DNA of 45,821 nucleotides from the NCBI GenBank assembly GCA_028291345.1, contig JAQGIF010000089.1, forward strand, positions 1-45,821, given 5' to 3'. Both the position numbers and the translations under genes were made by a program. Of the stretch, positions 17,004 to 26,078 are shown piece after piece (position 1 is the first letter of the stretch; every line of letters starts with the position of its first letter). This DNA is from Rhodospirillales bacterium (GTDB lineage: Bacteria > Pseudomonadota > Alphaproteobacteria > BOG-932 > Roseiterribacteraceae). The notes under the pieces were generated by a model. The model worked only from the letters and a program-made list of their open reading frames with translations. It searched no databases and had not been told where the DNA came from.

Positions 17004-17966
17004 GTGGGATTGGAATCTGCAAACGCGGCCTGGACGGTTAATACCGATTCGGATTGGCTTTCCATCTTCTTGAGGCGAATGCGGCGCGACTGGAAGCTCG
17101 CCGCCTCGGCGGTGTCGGTCAGCGTCGCTATTGCCAGCGTGCTCGCCTTTGCACTGCCCTCCTACTGGCGGGTGGAAATTACCGTGATGCCGGTAACCAA
17201 GAGCGGTTCCGGCCTCGGTGGTCTTGATCCTGGCTCGCTCTCCGGCCTATTCGGCGGGCTGGCGGGCGTGGGTGCCCTGCTCGGGCGCCCATCTTCGAAC
17301 CAGGATGAGGCACTGGCCGTGCTGGGGTCGCGTGAGCTGTTCGACACCTATGCCACCCAGCAGAATCTCCTTCCGATCCTGTTCAGCAGCAAGTGGGACA
17401 GCGCGAACGAGCGTTGGAATGTCTCCTCATCGAATGTCCCGACGCTGCGGCGGGCCTACAAGCTGTTCAACAGAAGTCTCCGAGATGTCGACCTGGATCG
17501 TCGCAGCGGGATTGTAACCATGAGCATCACGTGGAAGGATCGTGCGCTGGCGGTGAAATGGGCACGAGACCTTATCGCGCTCACGAATTCGCAGCTTCGC
17601 GAACGCGCGCTCGCGGAGGCCACTGTGAATATGCGCTATCTCGCCACGGCGATGAGCAACGCGCAAAGCGAAAATAGAACCAACGCGCTCAATTCCGCGC
17701 TCGCGAACGCTTATGAGCGTGCCCTTCAAAACTACATGTTTGCCGACAGCCAGCCCGAATTCGCGTTCCGTGTCATCGATCCGCCGACCATTCCCGACGC
17801 GCGGGAGCGCGTCTGGCCCCAGCGACCGTTGTTCATTGCACTCGGCTTCATTCTGGGCGTCATTCTCGCCATTCCTGCCATTCATCTGCGCGAATTCCAA
17901 AGAAGCCGAGCGGAAAGCCGCGTGAGGCCTTCTCCGACGTTCGGGCCGAACGTGTTCGAGCGATAA
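17004..17966 (+). CDS. Wzz-type polysaccharide co-polymerase
   Basis: The 320-residue protein has the build of a chain-length regulator: a first membrane helix at about 34-54 (AASAVSVSVAIASVLAFALP), a periplasmic domain with Gly/Leu-rich segment and helices, then the Pro-rich approach to the second helix (PPTIPDARERVWPQRP, about 260-275) and the helix itself (LFIALGFILGVILAIPAI). The C-terminus is short, so it lacks the cytoplasmic tyrosine kinase domain of Wzc-type proteins, and no separate kinase is present in the window. GTG at 17004 is the likely start. It leads the plus-strand operon continuing to 24,480 and would set polymer length with the Wzy protein. Confidence 0.8.
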   Translation: MGLESANAAWTVNTDSDWLSIFLRRMRRDWKLAASAVSVSVAIASVLAFALPSYWRVEITVMPVTKSGSGLGGLDPGSLSGLFGGLAGVGALLGRPSSNQDEALAVLGSRELFDTYATQQNLLPILFSSKWDSANERWNVSSSNVPTLRRAYKLFNRSLRDVDLDRRSGIVTMSITWKDRALAVKWARDLIALTNSQLRERALAEATVNMRYLATAMSNAQSENRTNALNSALANAYERALQNYMFADSQPEFAFRVIDPPTIPDARERVWPQRPLFIALGFILGVILAIPAIHLREFQRSRAESRVRPSPTFGPNVFER

Positions 17967-18023
17967 CATGCCTCTTGCCCAACCTTCCCCGATCCCAGCG
18001 CTCTTGAAAGGGGAGCAACTGGA

Positions 18024-19628
18024 ATGAGCGTCGGCATCATCACCTCGGCCGCCTTCATCAACCCTGAAATGGCGGCCGAATTCGGGCCCCTGCCGCCATC
18101 GTTTCTACCGGTGGGCAATACTAGGTTGTTCAAGTTCCAGGCGAAGCTGCTGCGCAGACTGGCTGATCACGTTGTTTTGAGCCTTCCGCAATCCTTTGTC
18201 CCTTCGGCGCAGGACAGACGGCTTCTGTCGGCGCTGGATATCGGCGTCGTTAGTATTCCGGATGGCCTGGCGTTGGCCGAGTCCGTGATGCTCGCGATCA
18301 TCCAGAGTATCACCGGCGACGAAGCGCTCTTTATATTGCACGGCGACACCTTGTTCCTGGGGTTATGCGACTTCCCCCCGGATGGACTTTCAGTGCATGC
18401 CGGAGACCATCCCTATCCCTGGGCGATAGCGCACGGGCGCGAACAGGTTCGCATCGCACCGGTGGATGAGGGCAGCCGCGAAGGCGCCTCGATCGTGAGC
18501 GGGCTGTTCAGCTTTTCGCGTGGTCTTGTCTTTCTGAAATGCCTGGCGGAGGCCAAGCCGGATTTTCCAGCGGCACTCAACGCCTATGCGCGGCAGTATC
18601 CCGAATTCCGCGCCGTCCAAGATTCCGGCCAGTGGCTCGACCTCGGCCACCTCAACACATATTACGACTCCCGCCGCGCGCTCACTACCGAACGCGCGTT
18701 CAATATGCTGTCGATCACCCGCGATGTGGTGTGCAAGACGAGCGCACAGAGCGACAAGATCGAGGCGGAGGCGTCATGGTTTGAATCTCTGCCGTCCGCA
18801 CTCAGGAGCTATATTCCCGCCTATCTCGGCCGCGTTGAGGCTGGATCGAACCATCCTGGCTACTACCTGGCTTATGAGTATCTTTGTCCTCTGAGCGATC
18901 TATATGTGTTCGGTGCGCTCGCGCCTGTGGTCTGGCGGCGCATCCTGACACGCTGCGGCGAAGCGCTTTCGCAGATGCGCGCCTGGAAGCCGGCAGCCAT
19001 CGAAGCAGGCTGGTTCGGTCATCTCTATGCGAACAAGGCGGCTGCGCGATTCCGGTGTTTCGCCGAGGAGGCAGGTGTCTCCCCCGATGACGGATGGGAG
19101 ATCAACGGGGAGCTATTTCCTTCGCCGCTGCAGCTGATCGAGGAAATGGCCGGACTTATCGGTCCGCCGGGCCAGGAGGATGTCGGCATCCTCCATGGCG
19201 ATTTCTGCCTCAGTAACATCCTGTTCGACTTCCGCAGCAGCAGCGTGAAGCTGGTCGATCCGCGCGGCTATGCCGAACCCGGCAAGCCCTGCATTTTCGG
19301 CGACACCCGCTACGATATCGGGAAACTGCACCATTCAATCGTAGGGCGGTACGATTTCATCGTCGCCGGATATTACGATCTGACGAAGATTGCCCCTCAC
19401 GCCCTTTCTTTCGATGTCTCCGGCGCGGGCGCGCAGGACGATATCGAACGTCATTTCCGCGATGTCATTTGTGACGGCGATCCCGACCGGGAGCGTATGG
19501 CCGCCGCGATATCGGTCCTGCTGTTCTTCTCCATGCTGCCGCTTCATGCTGAAGATCCGCAGCGGCAATGGGCGTTTCTGGCCAACGGATACCGCGTGTA
19601 CCAGCGGTATTTCGGTGAGGCCGCGTGA
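18024..19628 (+). CDS. Fused nucleotidyltransferase-like and APH-type kinase protein
   Basis: The 534-residue product joins two domains. Residues 1-230 resemble a sugar/choline nucleotidyltransferase: LPVGNTRLFKFQ, the LHGDTLF metal strand and the terminal WLDLGHLNTYYDSRR. The glycine-rich GxGTR loop at the N-terminus is missing (it reads TSAAFINPEMAAEFG). Residues about 290-534 are an aminoglycoside/choline-kinase-like domain with the catalytic loop LHGDFCLSNILFD and the metal-binding KLVDPRG. Related proteins are annotated in capsule loci of Campylobacter and others. LicA-type kinases and LicC-type cytidylyltransferases make CDP-activated small molecules in the same way. A good AAGGGGAG ribosome site precedes the ATG. 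The stop overlaps the next gene's start. Likely role: phosphorylate and activate a small group attached to the polysaccharide (inference). Confidence 0.75.
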   Translation: MSVGIITSAAFINPEMAAEFGPLPPSFLPVGNTRLFKFQAKLLRRLADHVVLSLPQSFVPSAQDRRLLSALDIGVVSIPDGLALAESVMLAIIQSITGDEALFILHGDTLFLGLCDFPPDGLSVHAGDHPYPWAIAHGREQVRIAPVDEGSREGASIVSGLFSFSRGLVFLKCLAEAKPDFPAALNAYARQYPEFRAVQDSGQWLDLGHLNTYYDSRRALTTERAFNMLSITRDVVCKTSAQSDKIEAEASWFESLPSALRSYIPAYLGRVEAGSNHPGYYLAYEYLCPLSDLYVFGALAPVVWRRILTRCGEALSQMRAWKPAAIEAGWFGHLYANKAAARFRCFAEEAGVSPDDGWEINGELFPSPLQLIEEMAGLIGPPGQEDVGILHGDFCLSNILFDFRSSSVKLVDPRGYAEPGKPCIFGDTRYDIGKLHHSIVGRYDFIVAGYYDLTKIAPHALSFDVSGAGAQDDIERHFRDVICDGDPDRERMAAAISVLLFFSMLPLHAEDPQRQWAFLANGYRVYQRYFGEAA

Positions 19629-20392
19629 TGTTCGTGATCCCCATGGCGGGCGAAAGCAGGCGCTTTCGTGACGCCGGTTATCTGCTGCCGAAATTCCGGC
19701 TAGCGGCGCATGGGGCGTCGCTGTTCGAACACGCAGTCAACAGCTTCTCCACCTACTTCCGGACCGATGAATTCCTTTTTGTCGTACGCGGCGCTGATAC
19801 TGCTCGCTTCGTGCAGAGATGGTGCGAAGAGCTGATGATCGAACGCGTGGCGGTCGTAACGCTGGACGGCATGACGGCTGGACAGGCGGAGACGGTTCTG
19901 CGCGGTCTGGACGACGCGGGCGTCGATGACTCCAAAGGTATCGCGGTTTTCAACATCGATACATTCCGGCCCGCCTATAGGAAGCCCCAGCATGTGGCGG
20001 ACCCGAACTGCACCGGCTATCTGGAGGTATTCCGGGGCAGCGGCACAGGCTGGTCGTTCGTGGCGCCGCATCCAGTGCATGGTGAAGAGGTCGCGGAGGT
20101 GGTCGAAAAGGATCGTATCTCCGACCTTTGCTGCACGGGTCTTTATTATTTCCGCCGCGCCGGGGATTTCCGCTGGGCGTATCACAATCCTGAACCGCCG
20201 CGGAGCGACGCCGAGCGCCGGGAGCGGTACGTGGCGCCGCTCTACAATGCGCTGATTTCGTCCGGCCGCCGGATCGGCCTGCAGCTCATCGATTCTGCCG
20301 ATGTCATCTTTTGCGGGACGCCACAAGAATACGCGCATGTTCTCGCCTCGGAAGAAACCGGGCGGCGGATACGAATGACCCGCAGGGAATAG
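19628..20392 (+). CDS. Nucleotidyltransferase (LicC/capsule type)
   Basis: This protein of about 254 residues begins MFVIPMAGESRRFRDAGY.LPK, a clear nucleotidyltransferase entry signature (MAG-S-RF-x3-GY-x2-PK). It also has the AVFNIDTF metal-binding strand and VVEKDRISDLCCTGLYYF, the turn typical of sugar- or choline-type nucleotidyltransferases. It starts at the ATG sharing bases with the preceding TGA stop (TGATG), so translation is coupled to the kinase fusion. A GTG one codon earlier is possible. Unlike the preceding protein's domain, this one keeps the Gly/Arg-rich loop and should be the active nucleotidyl-transferring partner. Product identity (sugar or small organic phosphate) is unknown. 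Confidence 0.8.
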   Translation: MFVIPMAGESRRFRDAGYLLPKFRLAAHGASLFEHAVNSFSTYFRTDEFLFVVRGADTARFVQRWCEELMIERVAVVTLDGMTAGQAETVLRGLDDAGVDDSKGIAVFNIDTFRPAYRKPQHVADPNCTGYLEVFRGSGTGWSFVAPHPVHGEEVAEVVEKDRISDLCCTGLYYFRRAGDFRWAYHNPEPPRSDAERRERYVAPLYNALISSGRRIGLQLIDSADVIFCGTPQEYAHVLASEETGRRIRMTRRE

Positions 20393-20396
20393 CAAC

Positions 20397-21347
20397 ATGC
20401 GAACGGGCAAGATCGCCATCCTCGTTCCAACCTTCAACGGGGGCGTGCTCCTGTGGGAGACCATCGCGTCCGTCGCCCGGGCAGGAGTGCCAGTCGCGAG
20501 CTACGAGATCGTCGTTTCGGACAATGCGTCGACCGATGACAGTATCGCGCGTTTGCCCGCCGTGGACGGCCAGGGCGGACCGATCACGGTTTATCGCAAT
20601 CCCGCCAATTTTGGCCGCGTCGCCAATTGGAACTGCGCAATCGCGCATGCAGAGGAGATGGGTTTCTCCTACGCGATGTTCCTGATGGTGGGAGACGTCC
20701 TCAAACAGGCCAGCATAGTCGAATTGAGGGAGCGGATGGAACGCCAGAACGCGGCGCTTGGCGTTGCCTGCTACGAAATCGCTGATGAGAGGCTTCGACC
20801 GCTCCGCGTCGCCCGCAGAATTCGCTGGTCCGGCGATCCCGAAATCGGCATCGACGCCGAGCGGTTCCTCGCCCAGTCGCTGGCGACAGGAGCGATGCTG
20901 TACGGTCCCCTCGGCGCAAACCTTTACCGTATCGACGGTGCGGCGCGCCTGCGCTTCGATCCGGACGACGAAAGCCATACTGACCAGCTGGCAACGGCTC
21001 TGTTCGCGCAAAACGCGCGTGGCCCCGTCGTGTATCTCGACAAGCCGGTATCCTGCTGGCGCCGCCGCGCGGGTCGCTTCCATAGCTCGCTGACGGCTGC
21101 GCAGAGATTGGCAGGCGATCTACGCGTGATGGAATCCGCCTGCCGTTCCGCGCATGTCGCGCCCGACTACGCAAAGATCCGCGCAAGCCTGATGCTGCGC
21201 GCCGCCTATTTCACGCGCGGCAATCTCCACGCCGCTTGGACGTGTTCACGGGCTTTGACGGAAGGCGCCCGGCCATCCTGGGCTTGGTTGGCGAAATTGC
21301 TGTGCCGACAACTGCACTACAAGACGCCTTGGCTGGTCAAGGCTTGA
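20397..21347 (+). CDS. GT2 family glycosyltransferase
   Basis: The 316-residue product opens with the GT-A signature IAILVPTFNGG..LWETIASV, followed by IVVSDNASTDDS and NFGRVANWNCAI. It continues with YAMFLMVGD, where the family's DDD/EDD acidic motif reads GD. The later segment ESHTDQLATA fits the catalytic-base region. An AGGGA ribosome site lies eight bases before the ATG and only four bases separate it from the preceding stop. It probably adds the residue or group activated by the two upstream genes. Cytoplasmic, inverting type. The replacement of the usual DxD makes metal-binding geometry unusual, so donor type is unclear. Confidence 0.8.
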   Translation: MRTGKIAILVPTFNGGVLLWETIASVARAGVPVASYEIVVSDNASTDDSIARLPAVDGQGGPITVYRNPANFGRVANWNCAIAHAEEMGFSYAMFLMVGDVLKQASIVELRERMERQNAALGVACYEIADERLRPLRVARRIRWSGDPEIGIDAERFLAQSLATGAMLYGPLGANLYRIDGAARLRFDPDDESHTDQLATALFAQNARGPVVYLDKPVSCWRRRAGRFHSSLTAAQRLAGDLRVMESACRSAHVAPDYAKIRASLMLRAAYFTRGNLHAAWTCSRALTEGARPSWAWLAKLLCRQLHYKTPWLVKA

Positions 21348-21372
21348 TGCAAAGATGAAGACAGGATTGGCA

Positions 21373-24300
21373 ATGAATTTGGGCAAGGATCTGCTGCTTA
21401 AACAACGCACCGGCCGACCGCTCGTGTTTCGGCGCCGCAGCACATCGCGCACCCTGCTTTTCCTGACGTTGCTGATGCTGCAGGGATGGTGCGTGCTGGC
21501 TCCGGCTCCCGTTGCGGCGCAGAATCTTTCGCAAATCCTGGGTAACGGCAGCAGCGGAAGCGGAAGCAGCGACGTTACCGGCGAAATATTCCGCGCGCTT
21601 CAGCAGCGTCTCACAGGCCAATCGACCGTGCCCTCCTTGCAGCCCGATATTCAAATTCAGAATCCACCCACATATCCACCGCAGTCCACCGTACCCGGCG
21701 CTTTGGGCAATTCGCAGCGTTCGCAACAAAACTTCGGTCCGATGTCGCCGATCGAACGGCTGATGAGCCAGCGCGCCGGGCAACCGATCCGGCAATTCGG
21801 TTATGAAATCTTCGGACGCGGTGCTCCTGTCATCGTGCGGCAGAGCGGAGCGCTGCAGGATAATTATGTGCTGGGTGAGGGTGACGAGATCGTACTCACG
21901 CTACGCGGGCAGCAGAATAGCAGCTTTCGTACCCGTGTGGACCGCGACGGCCGGGTTGTGTTTCCGGCTTTGCCGCCAATCTCCGGGTCTGGGCGGCCAT
22001 TTGGCGCTTTTCGCACCGATCTCGAAGCGGCGGCGCGGCACGCAATCACTGGAACGGAAGTGCTCGTATCCGTCGGCGCAGTGCGCCAGATTTCGGTGCG
22101 CGTGGTGGGCGAGGTCAATTCGCCGGGGCTGTTCAGCCTTTCAGGGATATCCACGGCGATGGATGCACTCAGCCTTGCAGGCGGCGTCAAGAACACCGGA
22201 TCGCTACGCGATATTCAGATTGTGCGCGGTGGCAATACCATCCGCCTCGATCTTTATACCCTGCTCACGGGCCAGGCAAATGGAGCCGACGTCACGCTCA
22301 CGGAAGGGGACCGTATCGTCGTGCCGCTGCAGAGAAGCGCGGTCGCGGTGGCCGGACAGGTGAAACGGCCTGCGATCTATGAGTTGCCGCCGGGGCAGAA
22401 CGCAGCTCTGATTTCCGATGTGTTGGGACTGGCCGGCGGCCCGGAAGTGCGCGGCAGCTACCGCTTCTCGATCCTGCGTACGCGTGGCGACGGGAAGCGG
22501 GAAATGGTCCGGGTCGGCACCGGTTCGAATGTCGCGGTTTACGACAGCGATATTGTCTTTGTCGCCGCGACCGCCGACGTCTCGTTGGCCAGGGTAGAGC
22601 TGATGGGCGCCACGGCTCTCAACGGATATTACCCGCTCAATACCGCCCACAGCCTGAGCAGGCTGCTGAACTCCCTCGACATGTTCTCGCCAACGGCTGG
22701 CAAGCCGTTGCCGTATCTTTTGCTCGACGCGATCATTCGGCTCGACCCTTCGACCATGCAACGGAAGGTCATTCCGTTCTCGCCTGTCGATGTTCTTGAG
22801 GGCAAGGCAGATCTGAAACTACAGTCCAACGATCTTGTGTACATCATGAACGTCGCCGAAATGCGCTACATCGCGCACCGGGCCGCCACTGCGCAGCGGA
22901 TCCAGTCCCGACGTATCGTAAGCGACCACCCTGACACCGGCGCGCAAAATCCGCCAGCCATGGAAAGTGCCCTCGCATCGGCTGTTGCCGGAAGGGGACA
23001 ACCATCGCCGGCCAACAATCCTTCGTCGACGATCGATGTGCGGGCGGCCGAACTGGCCGCGTTGCAGGGTCGCCAGGGCGTGCCACAGCTCACGACGCCG
23101 TCCGGGATACAAGGCATGGCGGGCCGGCAGGCACTTACAGGCAATTTGGGCGGACTCGGCTCATCTCCCAACCAATCTTTTGGGGCATTCGCCCAGGACC
23201 AGGCGACTGCAGAGACGCAGGGTCAGGGCCCGCCGGAATCGGAAGCGGAGCGTCTCAATCCGGGCATTCTGGTCCCCGCTGAGTACGGCATCCCGAACCA
23301 GGCGCTGGACCGTGTCGATGAGCGCGACCTGCGTGACACCGCTCGCACTCCGGCGGGGCAGGCGATGGTGCCGGGCGCATCCTTCAGCAACCGCGAGCCA
23401 TTGCGCCTTTTCGTCGGCTTGGATGATGATACAAGGCACCTTCTCGTCAGCACGCTGGGCAATTACTATGTGACAGCGGTCGGCGAGCTGAATAATCCGG
23501 GCGATTTCCTGGCCATGCCTCAGACGAGTTTGGCCAACGTCGTCCAGGCGGCGGGGGGGCTGACCCCAAAGGTCGATCTTCATGCTTTTGAGATCACTTC
23601 GGCAGTGACCGACAATGCGTCCGGCGTTTCGCATACGGTTCGTAGGAACTACGATCTGCCGGTCAGCCTGTTCTCTCAGGTGTCACTCAACCTGTACGAT
23701 CGTATTCGTTTCAACTCGGTGTTTTCGGATCGCGATTCCGGTGATGTTTCGGTGGTTGGCGAAATCAAATATCCCGGCGGCTATGAGATCCTGCGCGGCG
23801 AGCACCTGTCGTCGGTATTGGCGCGGGCTGGCGGCTTCACCGACGCGGCCTATCCGTCGGGTGCCATCTTCCTTCGCCGGTCAGTGGCCGAGGAGCAGCG
23901 CGGCGTGGCGCAACGGGAGGCGGACGCGCTGGAACGACAGGTCGTCGGCATTGTAGGAACGGTCTCAAACAAGGCGCGAGTCACCGACGCCGAAATCGCA
24001 TATATCGGGCAGATGATCGAGCGGTTGCGCCAAGGAGGCGATCCAGGCGGTCGCGTGGCGGTGGAGATCGACCCACGGGAGATCGCCGCTCACCCTGAAC
24101 TCGATGTGGTGATGGAACCGGGGGACCAGCTTTTCATTCCTCGCAGGCCGAGCTCCGTAGTGATCGCGGGGGAGGTGATGTCTCCCGGCGGGATTCAATT
24201 CCGAGCCGACCGATCGGTATCAACTTATGTGGCGCTGGCCGGCGGGTTGACCGAAATCGCCGACGAAGATCACATGTTCGTGATCCAGCCGGACGGATCT

Positions 24301-24480
24301 GCCGTTCGGGTCAACGGCGATTCCTGGTTGTCCGAGCCGCCCGAGCTGGCGCCGGGCTCCGTCATCGTGGTGCCTCGCAAGCTGCGTCACTTTACCTGGG
24401 ATTCGCTGCTGGAGGATGTGATCCAGGTCACGAGCCAGGCCGCCATCACGGCGGCCTCACTTTCGGTGATCTCGCGGTAG
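21373..24480 (+). CDS. Large multi-SLBB polysaccharide export protein (Wza-like, 1035 aa)
   Basis: The product is far longer than a Wza (about 380 residues). After a signal peptide ending near APVAA comes a low-complexity Gln/Ser/Pro-rich stretch, a polysaccharide export domain (about residues 155-235: NYVLGEGDEIVLTLRG, VDRDGRVVFPALPP) and at least six SLBB-type repeats. Recognisable cores are VVGEVNSPG, VAGQVKRPA, VELMGATALNG, AVGELNNPG, VVGEIKYPG and IAGEVMSPG. Another Pro/Gln-rich linker lies around 530-640. No lipobox is seen at the signal-peptide end, so it is probably not a lipoprotein. I choose the ATG at 21373 for its AGGA at proper spacing; an in-frame ATG at 21355 lacks one. It should form the outer-membrane or periplasmic export channel and closes the operon. 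Confidence 0.8.
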   Translation: MNLGKDLLLKQRTGRPLVFRRRSTSRTLLFLTLLMLQGWCVLAPAPVAAQNLSQILGNGSSGSGSSDVTGEIFRALQQRLTGQSTVPSLQPDIQIQNPPTYPPQSTVPGALGNSQRSQQNFGPMSPIERLMSQRAGQPIRQFGYEIFGRGAPVIVRQSGALQDNYVLGEGDEIVLTLRGQQNSSFRTRVDRDGRVVFPALPPISGSGRPFGAFRTDLEAAARHAITGTEVLVSVGAVRQISVRVVGEVNSPGLFSLSGISTAMDALSLAGGVKNTGSLRDIQIVRGGNTIRLDLYTLLTGQANGADVTLTEGDRIVVPLQRSAVAVAGQVKRPAIYELPPGQNAALISDVLGLAGGPEVRGSYRFSILRTRGDGKREMVRVGTGSNVAVYDSDIVFVAATADVSLARVELMGATALNGYYPLNTAHSLSRLLNSLDMFSPTAGKPLPYLLLDAIIRLDPSTMQRKVIPFSPVDVLEGKADLKLQSNDLVYIMNVAEMRYIAHRAATAQRIQSRRIVSDHPDTGAQNPPAMESALASAVAGRGQPSPANNPSSTIDVRAAELAALQGRQGVPQLTTPSGIQGMAGRQALTGNLGGLGSSPNQSFGAFAQDQATAETQGQGPPESEAERLNPGILVPAEYGIPNQALDRVDERDLRDTARTPAGQAMVPGASFSNREPLRLFVGLDDDTRHLLVSTLGNYYVTAVGELNNPGDFLAMPQTSLANVVQAAGGLTPKVDLHAFEITSAVTDNASGVSHTVRRNYDLPVSLFSQVSLNLYDRIRFNSVFSDRDSGDVSVVGEIKYPGGYEILRGEHLSSVLARAGGFTDAAYPSGAIFLRRSVAEEQRGVAQREADALERQVVGIVGTVSNKARVTDAEIAYIGQMIERLRQGGDPGGRVAVEIDPREIAAHPELDVVMEPGDQLFIPRRPSSVVIAGEVMSPGGIQFRADRSVSTYVALAGGLTEIADEDHMFVIQPDGSAVRVNGDSWLSEPPELAPGSVIVVPRKLRHFTWDSLLEDVIQVTSQAAITAASLSVISR

Positions 24481-24587
24481 GCCCAGGGAATAAAGCTCCC
24501 CCTGATTCCGTCATCTAGCATGTGATGGGTAGGGGCCTGGCTGCAATCTGAGACAGGGTAACAACTTCTTCTCGCCAGAGGGCTGAG

Positions 24588-26078
24588 ATGGCTCGTATAG
24601 TTGTCGGCAGCGTCTATTTCCTCCGCTTGGACCCGGTGCGCTGGGCCGAGCGGCAACCCTTTCCGCCCATCGGCACCCTCTATGCCGCCGGAACGCTACG
24701 CGCCGCTGCCCATGAAGTCCATTTCTTCGACGCAATGATCGCCGGAGCAGTTGGGGAATGGGACGCGATTCTGATGCGCGTCCGCCCGGACATCGCGGTG
24801 CTGTTCGACGACAATTTCAATTATCTGTCGAAGATGTGCCTATCCGCGATGCGTGAGGCCGCGCTCGCGATGGTCGCTCGTGCGCGGAACGTCGGCGCAA
24901 AGGTCGCCATCTGCAGCGCAGATGCCTCGGACCACCCGGACCTTTACCTTAAAGCCGGCGCTGCTGCCGTCATCGTCGGCGAGGGGGAGGCGACCTTGCG
25001 CGAATTGGCTGGGCGGTGGGCCGCAGGCGACTCCGATCTCTCGTCCATCAAAGGCATCGCCTGGTGCAATGCGGAGACAGGCGTCGCGCGCACGCCGCGC
25101 CGCGAGTCGCTGCGCGATCTCGATTCGCTGCCGCCGCCGACCTGGGATCTGGTGGACATGGACGCTTATCGCGGGATATGGCGCGGTCATCATGGTTTCT
25201 TCGCGCTCAATCTCGTCACGTCGCGTGGCTGCCCCTATCTGTGCAACTGGTGCGCCAAGCCTATCTGGGGCCAGAGCTACGCGGTACGTAGCCCCGCCGC
25301 CGTAGCCGCCGAGCTCGCCCAGCTCGTTGCCATCGCGGCGCCGGACTATGTCTGGTTTATGGACGACATCATGGGCCTGAAACCCAGATGGTGGCGCGCT
25401 TTTGCCGATGCGCTCGATGCATTGGGTGTCAAAGTGCCGTTCAAATGCCTCAGCCGCGCCGACCTTGTGCTGCGCGAAGGCGCTGTGGCGGACCTCAAAC
25501 GCGCGGGCTGCGATATCGTCTGGCTGGGCGCCGAATCGGGAAGCCAGAAGATTCTCGACGCCATGGACAAGGGTCTCACCACCGGTGAGATCGCCGAAGC
25601 CACCGCACGGCTGAAATGGGCAGGCATCCGGGTCGGCCATTTCCTGCAGTTCGGCTATCCGGGCGAGAGTATAAAGGATATTGTGCGGACCCTTGCGATG
25701 CTGCGGGCGACGAAGCCGGACGAGCTGGGCATCTCGGTCTCCTATCCGCTTCCGGGAACGCTCTTTTACGAGCGGGTACAAAGCCAGTTGCGCGACAAGC
25801 GCAACTGGACCGTATCCTCCGACATGGCGATGCTCTATCGCGGGCCTTTCACCACTTCGTTCTACCGCCATTTGCACGTCTATGTGCATCGGGATTTCCG
25901 GCTGCGCCGCGCGTTAAGCCAGTTGCGCAGTGTTCTCGTCGGCCAGGCGACGCTTGGGCGGGCGCATCTGCGCGCGTTCGCTTTTGTGCTCTACTGCGGG
26001 CTGGCGATTCCCTTTTCCTGGATGCAGCTGCAGCTGCTGCGCCTCATGCCGCATCCAAGTAACAGGACCGCGCCGTGA
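24588..26078 (+). CDS. B12-binding-type radical SAM enzyme 1 of the operon
   Basis: This 496-residue protein combines an N-terminal cobalamin-type Rossmann domain (about 1-140: FPPIGTLYAAGTLR, AVIVGEGEATLREL) with a radical SAM domain bearing CPYLCNWC (Cys215, Cys219, Cys222). Further motifs are WFMDDIMGL, WLGAESGSQKILDAMDKG and FLQFGYPGESIKD. The DxHxxG motif is not seen. The C-terminus carries a hydrophobic region (LYCGLAIPFSWMQLQLL), a possible membrane contact. ATG with GAGGGCTGAG upstream is a clear start, after a 107-base gap that holds no gene. It heads a run in which the next four genes overlap or nearly touch. Family members methylate or otherwise modify unactivated carbons; substrate unknown. 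Confidence 0.85.
   Translation: MARIVVGSVYFLRLDPVRWAERQPFPPIGTLYAAGTLRAAAHEVHFFDAMIAGAVGEWDAILMRVRPDIAVLFDDNFNYLSKMCLSAMREAALAMVARARNVGAKVAICSADASDHPDLYLKAGAAAVIVGEGEATLRELAGRWAAGDSDLSSIKGIAWCNAETGVARTPRRESLRDLDSLPPPTWDLVDMDAYRGIWRGHHGFFALNLVTSRGCPYLCNWCAKPIWGQSYAVRSPAAVAAELAQLVAIAAPDYVWFMDDIMGLKPRWWRAFADALDALGVKVPFKCLSRADLVLREGAVADLKRAGCDIVWLGAESGSQKILDAMDKGLTTGEIAEATARLKWAGIRVGHFLQFGYPGESIKDIVRTLAMLRATKPDELGISVSYPLPGTLFYERVQSQLRDKRNWTVSSDMAMLYRGPFTTSFYRHLHVYVHRDFRLRRALSQLRSVLVGQATLGRAHLRAFAFVLYCGLAIPFSWMQLQLLRLMPHPSNRTAP

Noticed and set aside
24481-24587. Possible terminator between the export gene and the radical SAM operon
   Set aside because: I could not find a stem with a T-run, so no terminator is reported.
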